Shown here: positions 58,757 to 64,000 of the stretch, one piece after another | Numbering within the stretch: position 1 is the stretch's first letter | Layout: every line of letters starts with the position of its first letter | NCBI RefSeq assembly: GCF_032598905.1 | Contig: NZ_CP122458.1 | Coordinates: 9,263,001 to 9,327,000, forward strand | Direction: 5' to 3' | Source: Streptomyces sp. 11x1 | Lineage (GTDB): Bacteria; Actinomycetota; Actinomycetes; Streptomycetales; Streptomycetaceae | Length of the DNA: 64,000 nt | The notes under the pieces: generated by a model | The model's input: the letters and a program-made list of their open reading frames with translations, nothing else | Told to the model about the DNA's origin: nothing | The model's database searches: none | Made by a program: the position numbers and the translations under genes

Positions 58757-59989
58757 ATGAGCGGTGAAGTGACCGGGTTCCTGGCCGGGTTCTGCGTGGC
58801 CGTGCTCCCGCTGCTCGCGGCCGGCTTCTGGCTCGGCCGGCGTACGGCCCGCCCGCGCGACAGCCTCGGCGGACTCGGCACACCCGTCGAGCACGCCACC
58901 TTCCAGACCCTGCACACCGCCACCCTCGCCGCGCCCCCGCTGCGCGCCGGCCTCACGGAGGAGACGGCCCGCAGATCGGCCAAACGGCTGCGCACCCTGC
59001 TCGGCACGGACGCGCTCTGCCTCACCGACCACGAGTCCGTCCTCGCCTGGGAGGGCGTCGCCGAGCACCACCGCGCCGAGATCATGGGGCGCCTGGCGGG
59101 GCCCCTGGAGACCGGCCGGGGCGAAGCCTTCCGGCTGACCTGCGACATCATCGACTGCCCGGTGCGCTGGGCGGTGGTCGCCCCCCTGACGGTCGACGAC
59201 CGGGTCCACGGGGCGCTCGTCGCCTGCGCGCCCCGCGAGTCCGCCGTCCTCGTCCGGGCGGCCGGCGAGGTCGCCCGCTGGGTCTCCGTACAGCTCGAAC
59301 TGGCCGATCTCGACCAGTCCCGGACCCGACTGATCGAGGCCGAGATCAAGGCCCTGCGCGCCCAGATCTCCCCGCACTTCATTTTCAACTCGCTCGCGGT
59401 GATCGCCTCGTTCGTCCGCACCGACCCCGAGCGCGCCCGCGAACTGCTGCTGGAATTCGCCGACTTCACCCGCTACTCGTTCCGCAGACACGGCGACTTC
59501 ACCACCCTCGCCGACGAACTCCACGCCATCGACCACTATCTGGCGCTGGTCCGGGCCCGCTTCGGCGACCGGCTCTCGGTCACGCTCCAGATAGCCCCCG
59601 AGGTCCTGCCGGTCACCCTGCCCTTCCTCTGCCTCCAGCCCCTCGTGGAGAACGCGGTGAAGCATGGGCTCGAAGGCCGGTCCGTCACCGCCGCCGGCAA
59701 GAGCCACATCAGCATCACCGCGCAGGACGCCGGAGCCGAGGCCCTCGTCGTCATCGAGGACGACGGCGTCGGCATGGAACCCGCAGTGCTCCGCCGTATC
59801 CTCGCCGGCGAGACCAGTCCGTCCGGCGGCATCGGCCTCAGCAATGTCGACGAGCGGCTCCGCCAGGTCTACGGGGACGACCACGGCCTGGTCATCGAGA
59901 CCGCGGTGGGCGCGGGCATGAAGATCACCGCCCGGCTGCCGAAATACCAGCCGGGCGTACACCCGGACGGGGGAATACCCCGCACCTGA
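58757..59989 (+). CDS. LytS-family sensor histidine kinase
   Basis: 410 aa. One N-terminal membrane helix (FLAGFCVAVLPLLAAGFWLG), a GAF-like domain (about 60-190), then a His_kinase domain with the phospho-acceptor His207 in AQISPHFIFNSLAVI and a HATPase domain (N-box LQPLVENAVKHG; DDGVGM; GIGLSNVDERL). It lacks the multi-helix 5TM-LYT sensor of classic LytS. Partner of the LytTR regulator at 55792, with the symporter between them. Confidence 0.9.
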   Translation: MSGEVTGFLAGFCVAVLPLLAAGFWLGRRTARPRDSLGGLGTPVEHATFQTLHTATLAAPPLRAGLTEETARRSAKRLRTLLGTDALCLTDHESVLAWEGVAEHHRAEIMGRLAGPLETGRGEAFRLTCDIIDCPVRWAVVAPLTVDDRVHGALVACAPRESAVLVRAAGEVARWVSVQLELADLDQSRTRLIEAEIKALRAQISPHFIFNSLAVIASFVRTDPERARELLLEFADFTRYSFRRHGDFTTLADELHAIDHYLALVRARFGDRLSVTLQIAPEVLPVTLPFLCLQPLVENAVKHGLEGRSVTAAGKSHISITAQDAGAEALVVIEDDGVGMEPAVLRRILAGETSPSGGIGLSNVDERLRQVYGDDHGLVIETAVGAGMKITARLPKYQPGVHPDGGIPRT

Positions 59990-60039
59990 GGATCACCCTG
60001 GGTGAGCTCTTTGCTGAGCCCCGGTGGGCCTCAGGTGCG
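59981..60039. terminator. Hairpin spanning two convergent stop codons
   Basis: CGCACCTGAGG (59981-59991) pairs with 60029-60039, and each arm contains a stop codon: TGA of the kinase gene (59987-59989) and of the small membrane-protein gene (60031-60033). A small inner stem (CACCC/GGGTG) lies in the loop. Confidence 0.65.
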
Positions 60040-60186
60040 CGCCGCCACCATCCCCAGAGTCAGCAGCCCCAGGACGACCCAGCCGAACCACAGCCAGCCG
60101 TTGCTGCCGAGGGCCACCGAGTAGGCCGTCACCATGACCAGCCCACCGACGGTGAGCACCCCCATGGCCTTCGTCGAACCGGGCAT
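60031..60186 (-). CDS. Small single-module membrane protein
   Basis: 51 aa, two short membrane helices (MGVLTVGGLVMVTAYSVAL and WLWFGWVVLGLLTLGMVAA) separated by GSNG. AAGGG lies seven bases before the ATG. It starts 22 bp after the Ser/Thr kinase stop, so it is cotranscribed. Function unknown; such short proteins may modulate the neighbouring membrane kinase. Confidence 0.65.
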   Translation of the reverse strand: MPGSTKAMGVLTVGGLVMVTAYSVALGSNGWLWFGWVVLGLLTLGMVAART

Positions 60187-60208
60187 CGCGACACCCTTCC
60201 TCAGGTCC

Positions 60209-62155
60209 TCAGGCTTCTTCTCCCTCCATGGTGCCCCCAGTGGCGGAAATGACAGTGCAGACGACGAAATGTGCGCCCTTTTTCCAGCCGTCCTCGCTGA
60301 CCCAGAAACCGGATCCGGTCCGATCGGGCTCATAGCCGTACTGCACCGGCGGCAGGTTCTCCTCGCAGGCGGCGAGAGCCTGTTTCTGCGCCTTGTCGTA
60401 GGTGATGCCGGGGCTCATCTCATGGAACCCGAGCACCTTCTCCCGATGGCGGCCCCGGCAGGACACCAGCCGGATCTTGTTCTCGGAGATGCGGTCGAAA
60501 CAGTCCTGCTTCTGCAGGGTGGCCACGTCGAGGAGCACCGTCTCACCCACCGTCCGGTACTCACCGATCGGCCCCCACACCGGCCTGCGCTCGCCCAGCA
60601 GCAGACAGGCGACCCGGCGGCCGGCCGCGTCGAAACCGTCGTCGGTCGGCACCACGGCGAGGGAGCGGACGTCCACGAGCCTGTCCCGGGCCTCCGCCGT
60701 GAGCTGCTCGCACCGGGCCGCGCCGCCCGCGCGGGCGTCCGCGGCGGACGAGACCTCGTAGGAGGCCATCACCTGGCCGTCCATCGTGGGCCCCGCGCAC
60801 CCGGCCACGATCCGAAGCCCGGCCAGGTCGGTGAACGGGGTGTCGCGCCAGGTGACGTCGACGCAGTCACCGTCCTTCAGTGGCTCGGTCAGGCCCACGG
60901 CCCTGCCGTACGGCAGCGTCGCGTTCCCGCCGCCTCCGCCGCCGAGGCCGTCCGTCAGCTCCTTCATGTTCCCCATGGCGTACCAGGTTCCGCCGACGAC
61001 CAGAGCGAGACCGAGGGTGGTCGCCACGCCCGCGAGCAGGGCGCGGCTGCGGTGCCGACGGTGATGCCCGCCGGAGCCCGCCCCCCGGTGCTCCGGTGGG
61101 GACCAGCTGTCCGCACGTGCTGGTGCACCCCCTCCTCCCGGCTCGCCGGCTCCGCCCGACGGCGCGTACCACGGTGTCTCGTGCGCGCCCGGAGGGGCGA
61201 GGGGGTACCCGTGATCCGCCGTGTGCGTGGGCCCGCTCGCCCACTGCGGTTGCGAGCCGAGGTCGGGCTCGGTGCGCGGGTGGGCCTGGGGCGTGACGAT
61301 CGCGGAGAGCGCCGCCTCGGTCTCGGCTGCGGTGATCCGGTGTACGGGGTCCTTGGCGAGCATGGCGGCCAGCACCGGTTCCAGCGCGCCCGCCCGCAGC
61401 ATGGGGCGCGGTTGCTCCAGGACCACGGCGGTGAGCGCCGCGATCTCCGAGTCGCGGTCGAACGGCCCGTACCCCTCGACGGCGTGGTAGAGCGTGCAGC
61501 CCAGCGAGAACAGGTCGGACGCGGCGGTCGGCGCCCCACCCTGCGCCCGCTCGGGTGCCAGATACCCGGCGGTCCCGACCAGGACATGGGTCCGGGTGTA
61601 CCGGGTCTCCTGGGTGTCCGGCTGGACGGAGATGCCGTAGTCGGTGAGGAGGACGCGTGCGTACGGTGATCCGGTGCGGTCCGGGGCGAGCAGGATGTTG
61701 GCCGGCTTGACGTCCCGGTGCATGATGCCGCGCTCGTGCCCGGCGGTCAGCGCGTCCAGCACGGCGAGCCCGATCCGGGCGCACTCGGCAGGCGCGAGGG
61801 AGCCTCGCTGGGTCACCAGCGCCTTCAGGTCCAGGGCGCCCGGCACGTACTCCATGACGATCCACGGCAGCTCGTCGTGTTCCAGGACGTCGTGCACGGT
61901 GACCACGTTCGGGTGGGCGCGCAGTCCGGCGGCGTGCCGGGCCTCCGCGCGGGCGCGGGCCACGCGGGCGGTGCGCTCCTGCTCGGCCTCGCCCGGATGG
62001 CGGAACACGATCTCCTTGAGCGCCACCTCGCAGTCCAGCTGACGGTCGTGCGCCAGCCAGACATGGCCCATGCCGCCGCTGCCCAGCTGGTTCAGCAGGA
62101 GATAGCGGTCGGCGATGACCCGGCCGGCTCCCGAATACGGTGCGCCTGACTGCAT
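60209..62155 (-). CDS. Membrane Ser/Thr protein kinase (PknB/Hanks type)
   Basis: 648 aa. Kinase domain (about 15-275): glycine loop LGSGGMGHVW, Lys in EVALKEI, catalytic HRDVKPANILL, metal-binding DYG in LLTDYGIS (DFG in most kinases) and APERAQG. A Pro/Gly-rich linker with a His/Arg cluster leads to one membrane helix (ALLAGVATTLGLALVVGGTW, near 375-395). A ~240-residue extracellular domain with several Cys follows; it has no PASTA repeats. Between a small membrane-protein gene and a lipoprotein gene in one operon. Confidence 0.9.
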   Translation of the reverse strand: MQSGAPYSGAGRVIADRYLLLNQLGSGGMGHVWLAHDRQLDCEVALKEIVFRHPGEAEQERTARVARARAEARHAAGLRAHPNVVTVHDVLEHDELPWIVMEYVPGALDLKALVTQRGSLAPAECARIGLAVLDALTAGHERGIMHRDVKPANILLAPDRTGSPYARVLLTDYGISVQPDTQETRYTRTHVLVGTAGYLAPERAQGGAPTAASDLFSLGCTLYHAVEGYGPFDRDSEIAALTAVVLEQPRPMLRAGALEPVLAAMLAKDPVHRITAAETEAALSAIVTPQAHPRTEPDLGSQPQWASGPTHTADHGYPLAPPGAHETPWYAPSGGAGEPGGGGAPARADSWSPPEHRGAGSGGHHRRHRSRALLAGVATTLGLALVVGGTWYAMGNMKELTDGLGGGGGGNATLPYGRAVGLTEPLKDGDCVDVTWRDTPFTDLAGLRIVAGCAGPTMDGQVMASYEVSSAADARAGGAARCEQLTAEARDRLVDVRSLAVVPTDDGFDAAGRRVACLLLGERRPVWGPIGEYRTVGETVLLDVATLQKQDCFDRISENKIRLVSCRGRHREKVLGFHEMSPGITYDKAQKQALAACEENLPPVQYGYEPDRTGSGFWVSEDGWKKGAHFVVCTVISATGGTMEGEEA

Positions 62156-62171
62156 CGGTCACTCCCAGGGG

Positions 62172-63701
62172 TCAGATCCACATGAACCGGGCCGGTTCCT
62201 GCACGGGGGCGCCCGGCGCCCCCGCATCGCTCGGATCCCCCGGACTCCCGGGGACGTCGGAGGGCGGATCACCGGTCGGATCGGGAGCGCTCGTGGGGAC
62301 GTCGGTGGGCGGGCCGCTCTCCTGCGGCGGAGCCGGGTCGGGGTCGCGCGTGGTCGGCGGGGGTGTCGAGGGTTCGGTGGACGCGGGAGCGGAGGTGGGG
62401 GTGGGGGTGGGGTCCGGTGACAGCGTGCGGGGCGTCTCGTCCGTGGGCGGGGGAGTGGTGGGCCCCATGGGCGACGACACGTCGTCCGTGGGGGAGCCTC
62501 CGCCCGAAGGGATCGTGCCCGGGTCCGTCGGCGACGACCTGTCGTCCGTCGGTGACTCTCCCGTCGGCGATCCGCCCGACGACGAGCCGTCCGAGGACGA
62601 ACCTCCCGTGTCCGAGGGCTCTGTCGGCCCCGGATCCGTGCTCGAGGATCCGCCGTCGGAGTCCGACCCACCGTCCGTCGTCGCGCCACCGCTCGGTCCC
62701 GAGCCGCCGTCCGTGCCCTGTTCGGACGCGGATCCGACGGTGCCGTCTCCCGAAGCCCCGTCCGGCCACTCCACGTGCAGTGCCACCGGGGCGCCGAACT
62801 CCAGCCGGGCGCCCGGCCCGGGGCTCGACCCGGTCACCGGCGCGTCGCTCGGCGGCATCGCGTCCCCGGCGACCGTCACCGCCAGGCCCCGCTCCGCCAT
62901 GGCCGCGCTCGCCTCGCCGAAGGTCATCCCCCCTACCTTCGGCACGGACTGCCGCGCACGTGCGTCGAACGTCGTGTCGGACTCGCCCGTGGTGCCGACC
63001 TCGCGGCTGATGCCCCGGTCCGGGTCCTCGACATCGACGAGCTTGATCTCCTTCAACTGCTCGGGCGCGGGTTCGACGACGACCACCGCGGCCTGGTCGT
63101 AGCTGTCCCACTCCTTGTTGTCGCCCGTGAACTCCACCTTGATGCGGCCCGGGTCCGCGGCGAACGAGCGCAGCGGATTTCCGCAGCTGCACTTGACGGC
63201 CGGCAGCCCCTGATCGTCCACCAATACAGCGATCCCGGCTTCCAGCAGCGCGTCGAAGGGGACGGCCCTGCCCTTTTTGTAGTCGTGGTTCTTCACGAGG
63301 GTGTCGTGGCGCAGCAGAACAGGTGTGAGGTCGTCGAGATAATCCGGGATGCGGTCGACGCCGACTCCGACGATCCGGGCCCATTGTTGAGCCTTTTTCT
63401 TGTTCTCGGGAGCGGTGAGGAAATCCTCCAGCTTGCCGACGTCACAGATCTTCGGTTTCCGTGTGCCCCCGTACAGGCCGGGGGTGCTGCCCTGCTGAAG
63501 GCCGCTGTGCGGCGCCAGTGACCGCAGGTCCGGCTCGTCCCGGCCGAGCCGTTCGCCCTCGTCGAAGAAAGGAGCGAGGGACGGCACCCCCGCGGCCACC
63601 GCCGTCACCGCGAGCAGTGACGGGCCCGACTCCCCGCAACCGCCGAGGACCAGTACGCCCACCAATAGCAAAGATGTTCGCAAGCGTGCGCGAATTGTCA
63701 T
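62172..63701 (-). CDS. PASTA-containing lipoprotein (DUF6777-like)
   Basis: 509 aa. Lipoprotein signal with lipobox LGGC (Cys22). The globular part (about 25-235, with CSCGNPLRSF) resembles DUF6777 proteins of Streptomyces. A PASTA-like segment follows (about 250-310: VPKVGGMTFGEASAAMAERG). Then comes a ~190-residue Ser/Gly/Thr/Pro/Asp low-complexity tail ending RFMWI. First gene of the operon with the Ser/Thr kinase, 16 bp apart; the PASTA-like unit, usually fused to PknB kinases, is here on a separate surface protein. Confidence 0.8.
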   Translation of the reverse strand: MTIRARLRTSLLLVGVLVLGGCGESGPSLLAVTAVAAGVPSLAPFFDEGERLGRDEPDLRSLAPHSGLQQGSTPGLYGGTRKPKICDVGKLEDFLTAPENKKKAQQWARIVGVGVDRIPDYLDDLTPVLLRHDTLVKNHDYKKGRAVPFDALLEAGIAVLVDDQGLPAVKCSCGNPLRSFAADPGRIKVEFTGDNKEWDSYDQAAVVVVEPAPEQLKEIKLVDVEDPDRGISREVGTTGESDTTFDARARQSVPKVGGMTFGEASAAMAERGLAVTVAGDAMPPSDAPVTGSSPGPGARLEFGAPVALHVEWPDGASGDGTVGSASEQGTDGGSGPSGGATTDGGSDSDGGSSSTDPGPTEPSDTGGSSSDGSSSGGSPTGESPTDDRSSPTDPGTIPSGGGSPTDDVSSPMGPTTPPPTDETPRTLSPDPTPTPTSAPASTEPSTPPPTTRDPDPAPPQESGPPTDVPTSAPDPTGDPPSDVPGSPGDPSDAGAPGAPVQEPARFMWI

Positions 63702-63732
63702 GACCGCTCCCCCTTGCGGTTTCCCCCGTCAC

Positions 63733-63753
63733 CTCGCAGAGCGTATGCGAGGC
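63733..63753. promoter_or_regulatory. Inverted repeat upstream of the lipoprotein gene
   Basis: CCTCGCA-GAGCGTA-TGCGAGG, perfect 7-bp arms, 32-52 bp before the lipoprotein start at 63701. Candidate operator or leader hairpin. Confidence 0.4.
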
Positions 63754-63869
63754 TCACGCATCATGCTACTGAAGGGCAAAGCCTTTCCGTCAAGAGAAAT
63801 AGAAAGGGGCACGTTTCTGTGGCCAAAGAAAAGAATGGGAGCGCATCTGGCAAGAAAAAGAAATGTGAC

Positions 63870-64000
63870 TCAGTGACCACGTGCGTTGAGTGAGGCGAGA
63901 TAGGCGTTGTACGCCTCCAGCTCCTTGTCGCCGTCCCGGTCGGCCGCGCGGTCCGTGCGCCGGGCCTGCCGCTGCTCGGAGTTGTACCACTGGAAGAGCA
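63870..64000 (-). CDS. C-terminal end of a membrane protein (probable CtaG/CopD type), partial
   Basis: 43 codons enter from the right edge: LFQWYNSEQRQARRTDRA, then acidic residues and ELEAYNAYLASLNARGH before the TGA. The end of a membrane helix followed by this charged tail with AYNAYL resembles the C-termini of actinobacterial CtaG/CopD-type cytochrome oxidase assembly proteins. The rest lies beyond 64000. Identification is from the tail pattern alone. Confidence 0.45.
   Translation of the reverse strand, partial: LFQWYNSEQRQARRTDRAADRDGDKELEAYNAYLASLNARGH

Noticed and set aside
55777..59469. 1230-aa leftward frame
   Set aside because: Antisense to the LytTR, symporter and LytS-type genes; Gly/Asp/Val-rich shadow composition.
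63702..63869. tRNA or small RNA in the relatively AT-rich gap
   Set aside because: No cloverleaf or clear terminator seen; only a short inverted repeat at 63733-63753.

Overview
The window is very GC-rich, with third-position GC bias, GTG/TTG starts behind GGAGG-type ribosome binding sites, and typical actinomycete families (DUF397/XRE pairs, LAL regulators, SpoIIE phosphatases, LLM oxidoreductases). This points to a Streptomyces chromosome, probably an arm region where a secondary-metabolite cluster meets conserved chromosome. No rRNA, tRNA or CRISPR array was seen.

1-9416: the right-hand edge of an indolocarbazole cluster of the staurosporine type. The order is staO (leftward, cut by the window edge), staG-staN (rightward, coupled), a very strong hairpin, staA-staB (rightward, coupled) and the LAL regulator staR (leftward, antisense to the end of staB). 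Tryptophan oxidation, deoxysugar supply (StaA, StaB), N-glycosylation (StaG) and the second sugar C-N bond (StaN) can all be read off. The remaining genes should lie left of position 1. staR has one in-frame TTA (bldA) codon.

9417-16613: cluster boundary and housekeeping genes: a small secreted protein, a 5' fragment of an IS21-type transposase gene, DUF4326, an SGNH hydrolase, a pair of CNNM/CBS membrane proteins, a GNAT enzyme and an LLM oxidoreductase, with several short tandem repeats between them. 16662-24710: MacB/FtsX-type ABC exporter, a leaderless RHH/degenerate-Fic pair, a methyltransferase, a secreted class 2 lipase and a divergent P-loop-less LAL regulator.

24792-29420: biotin genes bioD-bioA-bioB (leftward, overlapping) and divergent bioF; BioB has a Cys/His-rich repeat tail. 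29478-36369: a whiJ/abaA-like triad (DUF397, XRE, HATPase), DUF6328, an NlpC/P60 cell-wall hydrolase under a c-di-AMP (ydaO) riboswitch, a ClpP paralogue with a small partner gene, a Phd antitoxin, and a membrane protein/TetR divergent pair with duplicated operator-like sites.

36481-43032: urease ureABCFGD (no ureE seen) and the secreted tripeptidyl aminopeptidase tap. 43148-47489: an epimerase-like protein, a PlsC acyltransferase and a GAF-PAS-GAF-PP2C phosphatase. 47513-55689: amino-acid uptake and breakdown: a diacid-sensing PucR/CdaR-type regulator, a polar amino-acid ABC importer ending in a DadA-like FAD oxidase, then rocD-ddaH and an Lrp regulator. 55792-59989: a LytTR/LytS two-component pair enclosing a cation/acetate-type symporter and a DUF485-like partner. 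60031-63701: a Ser/Thr kinase between a small membrane protein and a PASTA-like lipoprotein (DUF6777-like). The window ends in the tail of a probable CtaG/CopD membrane protein.
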